Below the pieces are notes generated by a model. The model saw nothing but the letters and a program-made list of their open reading frames with translations, had not been told where the DNA came from and searched no databases. Below are positions 7,972 through 15,541 of a stretch of 32,327 nucleotides of DNA, one piece after another. How positions within the stretch are numbered: the first letter of the stretch is position 1; each line of letters begins with the position of its first letter. The stretch lies in NCBI GenBank assembly GCA_030648205.1, contig JAUSIH010000057.1, forward strand, positions 1-32,327, given 5' to 3'. Made by a program: the position numbers and the translations under genes. The stretch is from Dehalococcoidia bacterium. GTDB lineage: Bacteria; Chloroflexota; Dehalococcoidia; JAUSIH01.

Positions 7972-8047
7972 ATTCCGGCGTAGGCCGGAATCCTGTTTCG
8001 CCGTCGCGGGCGAGCTTGTGTCCCTGGGCTCCGGCGTTCGCCGGAGC
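7972..8047. repeat. Pair of REP-like intergenic palindromes
   Basis: Two short palindromes of the same design: ATTCCGGC-GTAG-GCCGGAAT at 7972-7991, and GCTCCGGC-GTTC-GCCGGAGC at 8028-8047. Each is an 8-base stem with a four-base loop, and both share the core CTCCGGC/TTCCGGC. They sit in the 351-base gap between divergent genes. Paired palindromes of this kind are typical of dispersed extragenic repeats. The rest of the gap holds only the two extended -10 elements. Confidence 0.65.
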
Positions 8048-8124
8048 GACGATGGGACGCCCCCTTTGTGGTTTGCCATGTCCATGCGTAAGTAAGAAGG
8101 AATCAAGACGCGATTGCCCTGGTG

Positions 8125-8133
8125 TGCTATCAT
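8125..8133 (+). promoter_or_regulatory. Extended -10 promoter of the membrane-protein gene
   Basis: TGCTATCAT is an extended -10 element that ends 10 bases before the first ATG at 8144. The transcript would start within about 4 bases of that codon. No ribosome site is visible, the same arrangement as for folC. Confidence 0.45.
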
Positions 8134-8143
8134 CGTGCCCGAT

Positions 8144-8863
8144 ATGATGACGCAAGGGCCAACGGACAATCGCAGGCTCGCCGGTATGGCGGTCATGGGC
8201 GTCAGCGCGGTCAACCTGGCGGCCAGCCTCGCGCTGCTGCTCCTGCTGCGGCCCGGCACGCTGGCGGGCGGCGGCGTCACCGACCGCATGACGTACATCG
8301 TGACGAACCGCTTTGTCTGGACGGCGGGCTGGCTGCTGTGGGTGCTGGCCGCGCTCTCGCTCGTGGGCCTGTTCTATGTCCTGAGCGCGCACCTGGACAG
8401 TCGCATGGCGGGGCTGCTCCGCTACGCGCGGGCGCTCGCCGTGCTGGGCGCGGCGCCGGACATCATCGCCAACCTCATCAACGCGGGTGTCCTCGCGGAC
8501 ATGCCCGCCCGCTGGCTCGCGGCGTCGCCCGCGGTGCGCCCCGTGGTGCTGGAGGAGTTCGCGGTGTGGGACCGGTTCGCGGTGCTGCTGACGGGCGGGC
8601 TGGCGAACCTGCTGTACGGCCTCGCCGGGGCGCTGCTCACGGCGGCGATGTTCCGGACGGCGCATTTCCCGCGCCTCCTGGCGTGGGGCGGCGCCGTGGT
8701 GTGGGGCATGGCGCTCGCGATGAGCGTCGCGGGCTTCGCGGTGTCGCCCGCCGCGCTGGAGCCGACCGTGGGCGCGACGATGGCGCTGTTCATTGCGTGG
8801 AGCTTCGCCGTGGGGTACGTCTTCCTGTACCGGCGCGGCGGGCCTCCCGCTACGAGACTGTAG
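8144..8863 (+). CDS. Multipass membrane protein of unknown function
   Basis: A 239-residue protein with about six or seven hydrophobic segments, for example AVNLAASLALLLLL, GWLLWVLAALSLVGLFYVL and LYGLAGALLTAAM. A soluble-looking stretch with charged residues (ARWLAASPAVRPVVLEEFAV) sits in the middle. I do not recognise a family with confidence. The design resembles small membrane proteins of the DUF4386 kind, which is only a guess. The start is one of two adjacent ATG codons at 8144/8147, right behind an extended -10 element and without a ribosome site. Its 3' end overlaps that of the convergent Nudix gene by 14 bases. Codon use is strongly GC-biased like that of its neighbours, which supports a real gene. 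Confidence 0.75.
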   Translation: MMTQGPTDNRRLAGMAVMGVSAVNLAASLALLLLLRPGTLAGGGVTDRMTYIVTNRFVWTAGWLLWVLAALSLVGLFYVLSAHLDSRMAGLLRYARALAVLGAAPDIIANLINAGVLADMPARWLAASPAVRPVVLEEFAVWDRFAVLLTGGLANLLYGLAGALLTAAMFRTAHFPRLLAWGGAVVWGMALAMSVAGFAVSPAALEPTVGATMALFIAWSFAVGYVFLYRRGGPPATRL

Positions 8864-9251
8864 GCGGCTTCCGGTCCGACAGGAGGGCCTTGAGGCGCTC
8901 TAGGGCGTCACGGTACTCCTGGTAGTAGAGCAGCCGCGTCGCCTCCCCGTAGTCGCGCCAGCAGAAGGCGGTATGCTCGTCGCTGAGCGTGACGGGCGTG
9001 TCCGGCGCGACCTCCATCGCGAAGCATCGCTCCGAGCACGTCTGGCCGTTCGCCGGGTAGTCGTAGGCGTAGTCGAGGTCGGTGACGCGGGTGAAGCGGC
9101 GGATGCCGGACTCCTCCGCGACCTCGCGCACGACGGCGTCGCGCGGCGTCTCGCCGTCGTCCACCACGCCGGTGATGGGCTGCCAGAAGCCGCCGAGCGC
9201 CTCGACGCGCTTCAGCAGCAGGAAGCGCGGTTGCGCGCCGCCGGTGTACAC
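8850..9251 (-). CDS. Nudix hydrolase, NudB-like, possibly with a broken N-terminus
   Basis: Hydrolase of nucleoside diphosphates linked to another group. The Nudix box is perfect: Gly28, then Glu34, then REVAEESGI at 42-50 (G-x5-E-x7-REUxEExGU). FWQPITGVVDDGE before it and DEHTAFCWRDYGEA after it resemble NudB, the dihydroneopterin triphosphate pyrophosphatase of folate synthesis. The only in-frame start after an upstream TAG is the GTG at 9251, which leaves the first beta strand incomplete. The codons just before it read PRVSVAAF, a natural family N-terminus, and an ATG at 9301 lies in a frame one base off. A lost base in the G6 run at 9272-9277 would explain this. Substrate assignment is tentative. 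Confidence 0.8.
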   Translation of the reverse strand: MYTGGAQPRFLLLKRVEALGGFWQPITGVVDDGETPRDAVVREVAEESGIRRFTRVTDLDYAYDYPANGQTCSERCFAMEVAPDTPVTLSDEHTAFCWRDYGEATRLLYYQEYRDALERLKALLSDRKPPTVS

Positions 9252-9340
9252 GAACGCGGCGACGGAGACGCGGGGGGAGGGCTACTGTGCTTTGGTGGCA
9301 TGACTTCTCTAATGAGGTCTGCTGGCGGAAGCAATATCTA

Positions 9341-9441
9341 CTAGTACCTAATGGCGACAAACCGCGTACCCTTCACCGAACGTGCGCCGTGGTTCACCAG
9401 ATACAAGTCTTATTACGCTGATTTACGCAACTAGGTACTAG
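9341..9441. repeat. 10-base inverted repeat at the end of the restriction gene
   Basis: CTAGTACCTA (9341-9350) and TAGGTACTAG (9432-9441) are perfect inverted copies 81 bases apart. The right arm includes the stop codon of the restriction endonuclease gene. They lie in the AT-richer gap (9252-9437) at the downstream edge of the restriction-modification island. They may mark a junction or form a long hairpin; there is no U-tract. Confidence 0.5.
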
Positions 9442-10328
9442 GTTGCGAGATCAAAGGGTAAGTCACTGATGTCGCGAAGACGCCTGCCATTGATCATGGT
9501 TATGAGCATGTCTAGTTGGTCTTGATTATCAACCTCTCTGAGGGTCTTCGTTAGTTCCGTAAGCGCGAAGTGATATACGCAATCCAAGTCACCGGTACCA
9601 AGCGCTAGAGCTGAAATCCGTGTGGGCAGGGGTTCAGCCGTCACCGCAACTATATGAGGCGAGTGCCCTTTGCGATTTCGGATCAAATTCAGAGCCTCCG
9701 TTCTTGTATTTTGAGATCTATCACTTCGTATTGTCCACTTGCAGGAGATACTAGCGTGCAGTATCGGAAAAGATTTCTCGCGATTAACAAGCCGAAGAGG
9801 CGTCAGGCGGGCCACATCGTCCTGTGCACTGACCAACTTCTGCTCTCTGTTAACTTCGGCATCAGATATAGGTGTTCTGGCGACGATAATGTCGGGCTTG
9901 ACAATATAGTCGCCTCCTAGCGCGGGAGCCAAAGCTCTGTCTTGGGCGACTAGCTTTTCCAAGTATGCCAAGTGCTCATATTGGTCAAACCTGGAGATGA
10001 CCGTTTGAGCAGTTGAATATATCCAATGTCCTGGACGTACGTGGTGCAAAAGTTTGAACGCCTCTGCTAGGAAGTCCTTAGTGGCTACCTCGAACAGACC
10101 TCCAACTGTCTGCTCGTTGATTCGCTTATGGTCAGCCACATATCCCAGACGTTTGACTATCCCCCAAGCGATATTCACACTCGATTTATTACTGCCGTCG
10201 GCAAAGTTGGGGTACTCAACATGTTTCTTGGAGTCTCGGCTTATCCGTATAATGTCTTTGCAGATACGATTGTGGTACGCTTCTCGAAGCTCGGCAATTC
10301 CCATCTTCCTTGTTTCACGTGAAGCCAT
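9438..10328 (-). CDS. NgoMIV-type type II restriction endonuclease
   Basis: A 296-residue protein that I recognise as a relative of NgoMIV, which cuts GCCGGC. Long stretches recall that enzyme: ADGSN, HVRPGHW, ALGGDYIVKPDIIVAR, HASISCKWTIRSDRSQN, GHSPHIVAVTAEPLPTRIS and ALGTGDLDCVYHFAL. The metal site of this family seems intact: Glu80, Asp146 in KPDII, Ser195 and Lys197 in SCK, and Glu211, with the same 14-residue Lys-Glu spacing as in NgoMIV. The ATG at 10328 has GGAGG 7 bases upstream, inside the end of the methyltransferase gene, with one base between stop and start, so translation is coupled. Base composition is clearly lower in GC than the flanks. GCCGGC specificity is inferred from family resemblance, not shown. 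Confidence 0.9.
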   Translation of the reverse strand: MASRETRKMGIAELREAYHNRICKDIIRISRDSKKHVEYPNFADGSNKSSVNIAWGIVKRLGYVADHKRINEQTVGGLFEVATKDFLAEAFKLLHHVRPGHWIYSTAQTVISRFDQYEHLAYLEKLVAQDRALAPALGGDYIVKPDIIVARTPISDAEVNREQKLVSAQDDVARLTPLRLVNREKSFPILHASISCKWTIRSDRSQNTRTEALNLIRNRKGHSPHIVAVTAEPLPTRISALALGTGDLDCVYHFALTELTKTLREVDNQDQLDMLITMINGRRLRDISDLPFDLAT

Positions 10329-10329
10329 C

Positions 10330-11739
10330 TTAAGCCTCCGGTTTGAAAAAACCGATGACAAACTCCTCATGCATGCGCTGTTGGATTTGGGAACCCAAGT
10401 CACGCGTGACCCCCATTGGGAGCATGCGACGGTCTCGGTCCAGGCTTCGTACTCCGACCTTTGGAACCTCAAACCCTATCGCTTTACCGATCTCGACTAG
10501 GCAAGACCCTGTCTCCGTGTTCTTGCCACGCATGACCGAAGACCCAACAACAACTACTGCTGCTCTGCCTGGCTTAAGAACGCGGTACATCTCACGCAAA
10601 GCCCGCATCATTTCAGAATAGTAGCGGTGCAAGACGCGTCCCTTTCTCCTGTCAAGACATCCTATCTGCGACACGACTTCCGCCGTTCCATTGGGCAACT
10701 TCTCCAAGTCTTTGTCTACTACGCCTTCACTACCGATATATTCCTTTCTCCTGTGACTCAGTTCATTGAGAGCATGTCCAGTCCATACAAGCGAAAACTT
10801 GTGAGCTCGCATGTAGTCGATAGCGTTGGAGGCATATGGTGGTGAAGTCACAATCAGGTCTACGGAGGCGTTGGCGACAGGTAGGCATTGGGCATTCCCA
10901 AAGGCCAACAGCGGCGTGATCTTGCCGTGGGCGGATTCTTGTAATCCCACCAGATTTTGACGTACCCGTCGTTTGAACTCTTCTAATGGGGAGCGGACGA
11001 TCTTGGTCTGGTGTTTTAGTCGCCCAGAGGCCGAATTAGGCAACTCTTGGCTTCGCAGGGTCGCGCCGGTCTTGTAAACAATTACTTTGGCCTTGTGCGG
11101 TCGAGTATGACCCAGGTCCAATGCGAAAGAGACCCCACCGGACTTGGTAACAATGATCGCGGAGAGAGCCAATTCAAAGAAGGCTTTCGCAGTCATGTCC
11201 GACATGCCTTCTATTTGCTGAACCAGCGCGAGAAGCTCTAGCTGCGTTTCTCGTGCAAACCAGTAGTCAACAAACCGTGTTGTCTTCGCATCCCAACGAT
11301 TCTCAAGCGCCCTTTCTAACTGCGCTCGATTCTCCTTAATGGTGACGGCGAGAGCTGCTTGCCGCGAAATAGATTCTCCCAAAGATATGATTTGCAGAAC
11401 ATCCGAGGGGGTGACTTTGACTTTGGAAATGAGTACAGCAAGAGGGTCAATATCGATCCCAACGGCATATCTTCCAGATAAGAAGGCTTCAAGAATGGTC
11501 GTGCCTGAACCCATCATCGGATCAAGCACGACATCTCCCGCGTTGGTTAGTGCAGCGATGAACTTGCATGGTAGCTGTGGAGGAAACTTTGCCGGAAAAG
11601 AGTGGAAGTTGTGGGATGCGTACCCGCTCCCCTGGTCATGGAAATCTAGGTCCTGATTAAGGAGCGCCACAAGTTTCCGACGCGGGTTTTGTTGAGGTGC
11701 GGTATAGACGCCCTCTTTCGTTTGGACAATGTTTGTCAT
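10330..11739 (-). CDS. Site-specific DNA amino-methyltransferase of the restriction system
   Basis: S-adenosylmethionine-dependent methyltransferase that should protect the site cut by the downstream endonuclease. Motif I is LDPMMGSGTT (residues 72-81), followed by GIDIDP. The catalytic motif is TSPPY (298-302), which points to an exocyclic amino group, most likely N4-cytosine. The order motif I, then about 200 residues including GGVSFALDLGHTRPHK, then motif IV, with the last motif near the C-terminus, is an alpha-like order. I chose the ATG at 11739, which gives 469 residues; an ATG at 11784 with AGGT upstream is also possible. It is probably the first gene of the unit. Its AT-rich composition, like that of its partner, suggests transfer. 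Confidence 0.87.
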   Translation of the reverse strand: MTNIVQTKEGVYTAPQQNPRRKLVALLNQDLDFHDQGSGYASHNFHSFPAKFPPQLPCKFIAALTNAGDVVLDPMMGSGTTILEAFLSGRYAVGIDIDPLAVLISKVKVTPSDVLQIISLGESISRQAALAVTIKENRAQLERALENRWDAKTTRFVDYWFARETQLELLALVQQIEGMSDMTAKAFFELALSAIIVTKSGGVSFALDLGHTRPHKAKVIVYKTGATLRSQELPNSASGRLKHQTKIVRSPLEEFKRRVRQNLVGLQESAHGKITPLLAFGNAQCLPVANASVDLIVTSPPYASNAIDYMRAHKFSLVWTGHALNELSHRRKEYIGSEGVVDKDLEKLPNGTAEVVSQIGCLDRRKGRVLHRYYSEMMRALREMYRVLKPGRAAVVVVGSSVMRGKNTETGSCLVEIGKAIGFEVPKVGVRSLDRDRRMLPMGVTRDLGSQIQQRMHEEFVIGFFKPEA

Positions 11740-11907
11740 ACGGGTCAAGACAAGCCTAAACTCAACTATGACGCCTGCCTGCATGCATCTTACCTGAAAA
11801 TTGCATGCGTCGTCTATCTAGCGCGTATTCTCTCTTCATCGTCCGTCTTCGGTTGGGTTGTGCGACTGGCTTGCATCCTTGTGGCTGGGCTTGGCGACGT
11901 TCGCTCC

Positions 11908-13182
11908 TTACTCCCAGTACTGCACCGTCGCGTCCGGCAGCACGGCGACGCGCCCCCCTCGCGGGTAGTCCTGCTCCAGGTCGCGCAGCACGTCGGCCCA
12001 CGTCTTGCGCCACACCACCGCGTCCAGCGGCCCGAACCAGTCGGCGCCCGCCCTCTCGCCGAAGCGGGAGAGCGCGATGAGCTTCTTCGTCCGGGGCGGC
12101 AGGCCCTTGTGCGCCCCCCACAGCCGCCCGCCCATCTCCGTTCCGAAGCTGCGGCTCAGGTAGTGGGGTATCTGGCCCTCCGGCGTGTTATAGACGAGCA
12201 CGAAGGTCCCGCCCTCCGGCCGCAGCGCCTCCGGGGCGACGCTCAGCGTGATGAGCGCCTCGTTCGCCTTGTGGTAGGCGTTGGCGATGACCACGTCGCA
12301 TGGGCCGGGCCGTGGCGTGGCGTACACCTCCATGCCCTGCGCGCAGCCCGCGCGGTGCGCCGCCACCACGTCGCCGACGTACATCCCGACAATTTCGCGG
12401 CGCAGGTTCATCACGCAGTTGACGATCATGTCCAGCCCCGCCAGACGCGCAATCTCCTCCATGTCCTCGCGCACGGGGTTGCCCTCGACAATCGCGCGTC
12501 CGACGCCCTGCTTCAGGTCGCCGACGGGTTTGCCCGCGGCGGGCTTGCCGCGTCCGCCGACGTCGTGATGGTTGGCGAAGACGGTATCCACGTAGCCGAC
12601 GCCCGGGCAGAGCACCTTGGCACCGCCGCCGAAGCCCGCGAGCGGGTGCGGCACAATGCCGCCGAGCGCTATCTTCAGGTCGCAGGACATGACCTCGGCG
12701 TTGAGGACGGCCTTCGTGCCGCGACGGGTAACGCCGACCTCGACGCAGTTCTCGTACGGGTTGTGGTTATAGACGGGGAAGCGCTCGACGACGTCCTCGC
12801 CGAGCTTCTTGACGAAGTCCCATCGCCGCATGGCCCCGTGCGTGCCGAGCGCCGCGATGAAGCGGACGGCGCTGTCCGGGACGCCCGCCGCCTTGAGCTC
12901 GTCGAGGACGTAGGGCACCATCTCGGCGGTGGGCGTGCCGCGGGCCATGTCGTCGAAGAGTATGGCGACGCGCTTGCGCCCGCGCGCCAACTCGCGCAGA
13001 GGCGGCGTGCCGATGGGGTGGTCGAAGGCGGCGCGCATCTGCGCGGGCGTGAGTTTGGGCGCGCGCTCTCCCCGCATGGCGCAGTACCGCACGTCCCAGG
13101 ACGCGGGGAACGTCAGCGTTGTCTCGGTGTCGCCGAACCAGGGCATCTCCGGGATGCGGATAACAGTCTCAGTCGCGACCAT
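11908..13182 (-). CDS. larA: LarA-family nickel-pincer racemase
   Basis: Member of the lactate racemase (LarA) family, cytoplasmic enzymes that racemise or epimerise 2-hydroxyacids with a nickel-pincer nucleotide. The 424-residue length is right. Conserved features are DDMARGTPT (77-85), His115 in ALGTHGAM, His179 and Lys189 in VPHPLAGFGGGAKVLCPG, and His205 in ANHHDV; the Lys joins the cofactor in LarA, and the spacing H179-K189-H205 equals that of LarA (174-184-200). The ATG at 13182 has GGAGGG 6 bases upstream; codons upstream of it fall in repeat DNA. The cofactor-making genes larB, larC and larE are not in the window. The substrate may not be lactate, because many paralogs have other substrates. 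Confidence 0.85.
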   Translation of the reverse strand: MVATETVIRIPEMPWFGDTETTLTFPASWDVRYCAMRGERAPKLTPAQMRAAFDHPIGTPPLRELARGRKRVAILFDDMARGTPTAEMVPYVLDELKAAGVPDSAVRFIAALGTHGAMRRWDFVKKLGEDVVERFPVYNHNPYENCVEVGVTRRGTKAVLNAEVMSCDLKIALGGIVPHPLAGFGGGAKVLCPGVGYVDTVFANHHDVGGRGKPAAGKPVGDLKQGVGRAIVEGNPVREDMEEIARLAGLDMIVNCVMNLRREIVGMYVGDVVAAHRAGCAQGMEVYATPRPGPCDVVIANAYHKANEALITLSVAPEALRPEGGTFVLVYNTPEGQIPHYLSRSFGTEMGGRLWGAHKGLPPRTKKLIALSRFGERAGADWFGPLDAVVWRKTWADVLRDLEQDYPRGGRVAVLPDATVQYWE

Positions 13183-13232
13183 TGTTTGCCCTCCGTAGTC
13201 CGATGTTAGGGGGGATACCTCATCCCATGTGT

Positions 13233-13433
13233 CCCCTTCTCCCACAGGAGAAGGGGAGAAGGAAAAAGACGAAACTGGGAGGACACCCTTCGGCTGCGCT
13301 CTCCGAAGGAGTCCGGAGTCCTTCGGACAGGGCAGGCTCTCCCAGACCCTCCAGCCGCCCTGCGGCTCTGCACCCCCGGCGTAGTCATTCCGAGCCCTTC
13401 GGCTACGCTCAGGGTAAACTCCGCGAGGAATCT
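13233..13433. repeat. Cluster of intergenic palindromic repeats
   Basis: The gap between larA and ybaB holds three palindromes: CCCCTTCTCC-CACA-GGAGAAGGGG (13233-13256), TCCGAAGGA-8 bases-TCCTTCGGA (13302-13327), and a longer imperfect one from TCATTCCGAGC to GCGAGGAATC (13385-13433). The first resembles the palindrome at 24181-24205, which supports a dispersed family. I see no coding potential here. Confidence 0.6.
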
Positions 13434-13460
13434 CCTAGGGCCGATTGCCTATCGCGTCCA

Positions 13461-13766
13461 CTACATCAGCCCCGGAATCTTCATGCCGCCCGTGAGCTGG
13501 CCGAGGTGCTTCGCGGCCAGGTCGCGGGACTTGTCCAGCGCTTCGTTCACGGCGGCCAGCACCAGGTCCTGGAGCATCTCCACGTCCTCCGGGTTGACCG
13601 CTTCCTTCGCGACGGCTATGGATACTATCTTCTGGTGCCCCGTCGCCACCACCTTGACCGCGCCTCCGCCCGCGGTAGCCTCCACCGTCATCTTGCCCAG
13701 CTCCTCCTGGAGTTTGGCAAGGCGGTTTTGAAGCTCCTGGGCCTGACGCATCAGGTTCCTGTTCAT
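13461..13766 (-). CDS. ybaB: YbaB/EbfC nucleoid-associated protein
   Basis: A 101-residue dimeric DNA-binding protein of the YbaB/EbfC family. The N-terminal helix MRQAQELQNRLAKLQEEL is a coiled coil, followed by the strands VEATAGGGAVKVVATGHQKI and the helix LQDLVLAAVNEALDKSRDL. GGMKIPGLM at the end is typical. The ATG overlaps the dnaX stop as ATGA, so the two are translationally coupled. The dnaX-ybaB pair is widely conserved in bacteria and is linked to replication or repair; the exact role of YbaB is not settled. Confidence 0.95.
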   Translation of the reverse strand: MNRNLMRQAQELQNRLAKLQEELGKMTVEATAGGGAVKVVATGHQKIVSIAVAKEAVNPEDVEMLQDLVLAAVNEALDKSRDLAAKHLGQLTGGMKIPGLM

Positions 13767-15541
13767 TGGCTCTCCTCTCGCGCCGCCGGAGGCGCGTCTC
13801 CTTGCGCCTTCTCTGGCGTAGACGTGGTCACCACGCGGGCGCCCATATCTTTCAAAGCCTGGACCATGTGTCCGCCGGATGTGGCCTGCCGGAGAGTCGG
13901 AGCGGCGACTGGCGCAGTTTGCCGCTGCGGCGTCGCGGCTCCTGGCGCGGCCAGCGTGCACTTAAGCCGGTAGGGCTTGGCCAGGATGTACTCGAACAGC
14001 TTCTCCACTTCCTTCCGGTTCTCCAGCTTCTCCACCAGCTCTTTGTAGATGGCCTTGTTGAATTCCAGCGTGATACAACCGTCTTCCACGGCGACGGGCT
14101 GGGCATAGACTCGGACGTAATACACGCCGGGGTTCTTGTGGAAATGGGGTGGTATCCGGTCCTGACGCAGCAACGCGGCCCAATTGGCCTTGAGGTGTTC
14201 CTGGGGCGTCATGCCGGACGGTACGCCGGGAGGGAGTGCGACCTGCGCCGCGGGCGGAGCCGCCGGCCGGGGCCTGGCTGTCGGCGCATCCCCGGCGTCG
14301 GCTGCGTCCATTGCGGGGATTCGGGATGCGGGCGGAGCGACTGGCCGCACGGGCGCGGCGAAAGGGGCTACGCGCGGCGGCGCGGCGGCGCTTCTTGCGG
14401 CAGGCGGCGGTCGTGGCGCGGGGGAAGGTTGCTGCGCGCGGGGCGTCGCGGCGACGGCGGTAGGCGGTTGGCTGAACTCCACCAGCGCCAGCTCCAGCGG
14501 CAGCGGCGACTGCACGTCCGCGCGCACGTCCGCCTGGCTGAACAACTTGACCGCGCGGGCGATCTCCTCGAGTGTCGCCGCCGATCCCGCCAGCGCCTTG
14601 ACGTCCGCGGCGGCGTCCGCGTCCAGGTCCAGCGCATCCGTGGCGCCGGCCTTGGCGAGCAGGGCCGCGCGGAGCCATTCCACCAGGCTCCGGTGAAGCT
14701 GGCGCAGGTCGATCCCTTCCAATGTGGCCGCGCTGATGGCGGCCAGCCCGCCGGGGACGTTCTTTGCCAAGATGAGCTTCGCCAGATCGCGCACCCGCTG
14801 GTCGTTCCCCATCCCGAAGAGTTCGCGTACCTGCTCCAGCTTCAGCCCAGTCCCGTAGGAGACGGCAAGCTGCTCCAGCAGGTTCTCGGCGTCCCGCAGG
14901 CTGCCGCCGGCGTGGCGGGCCACGGCCCGCAGCAGTTCCGGCGCCGCCTGAATGCCCTCCGCGTCGCAGACCTGCCGCAGCCGCGCGACGATGGCCTGCG
15001 GCGACAGCCGATGGAAGTCGAAGCGCTGGCAGCGGGAGATGATGGTGGCGGGCACTTTGTGGGCGTCAGTCGTTGCCAGGATGAAGATTGTGTTCGGCGG
15101 CGGCTCCTCCAGTGTTTTCAGGAGCGCGTTAAAGGCCTGCTCCGTGAGCATGTGCACTTCATCAATGATATAGACCTTGTACCGGGCCTCTGCGGGGGCG
15201 TAGCGCACCTTCTCGCGCAGGCTGCGTATCTCGTCTATGCCACGGTTGCTCGCCGCGTCTATCTCGATGAGGTCCATCGCACGGCCTTCGGTGATGCCCT
15301 GGCACATGGCGCAGGTGTTGCACGGCTCGCCCTTGCCGCCGGTGGTCAGGCAGTTCATGGCCTTGGCCAGGATGCGGCCCGTGCTGGTCTTGCCCGTGCC
15401 TCGGGGGCCGCAGAACAGGTAGGCGTGGGCGGTGCGTCCCGTAGCCAGGGCGTTGGTCAGCGTGCGCGTCACCGCCTCCTGGCCCACCACGTCGGCCAGG
15501 CTCTGCGGGCGCCACTTGCGATAGAACACCTGAGATGTCAT
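13763..15541 (-). CDS. dnaX: DNA polymerase III subunit gamma/tau
   Basis: Clamp-loader ATPase of the replisome, 592 residues. The N-terminus MTSQVFYRKWRPQSLADVVG is typical. Walker A is GPRGTGKT (45-52), the zinc cysteines are Cys64, 74, 77 and 80 (CNTCAMC), Walker B is IIDEVH (125-130), and the arginine-finger motif is ISRCQRF (168-174). A Pro/Ala-rich linker (about 375-460) joins the ATPase part to a C-terminal domain that should hold polymerase-binding tau functions. The ATG overlaps the ybeY stop as ATGA. A longer open frame upstream runs antisense-free inside ybeY and is not used. I see no obvious A-rich slippery site that would yield a separate gamma form. Confidence 0.95.
   Translation of the reverse strand: MTSQVFYRKWRPQSLADVVGQEAVTRTLTNALATGRTAHAYLFCGPRGTGKTSTGRILAKAMNCLTTGGKGEPCNTCAMCQGITEGRAMDLIEIDAASNRGIDEIRSLREKVRYAPAEARYKVYIIDEVHMLTEQAFNALLKTLEEPPPNTIFILATTDAHKVPATIISRCQRFDFHRLSPQAIVARLRQVCDAEGIQAAPELLRAVARHAGGSLRDAENLLEQLAVSYGTGLKLEQVRELFGMGNDQRVRDLAKLILAKNVPGGLAAISAATLEGIDLRQLHRSLVEWLRAALLAKAGATDALDLDADAAADVKALAGSAATLEEIARAVKLFSQADVRADVQSPLPLELALVEFSQPPTAVAATPRAQQPSPAPRPPPAARSAAAPPRVAPFAAPVRPVAPPASRIPAMDAADAGDAPTARPRPAAPPAAQVALPPGVPSGMTPQEHLKANWAALLRQDRIPPHFHKNPGVYYVRVYAQPVAVEDGCITLEFNKAIYKELVEKLENRKEVEKLFEYILAKPYRLKCTLAAPGAATPQRQTAPVAAPTLRQATSGGHMVQALKDMGARVVTTSTPEKAQGDAPPAAREESQ

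Noticed and set aside
11689-13209. 506-codon plus-strand frame
   Set aside because: It is the antisense shadow of larA; composition is typical of a GC-rich shadow frame.
13233-13433. Possible CRISPR array
   Set aside because: The palindromes differ from one another and there is no regular repeat-spacer pattern.
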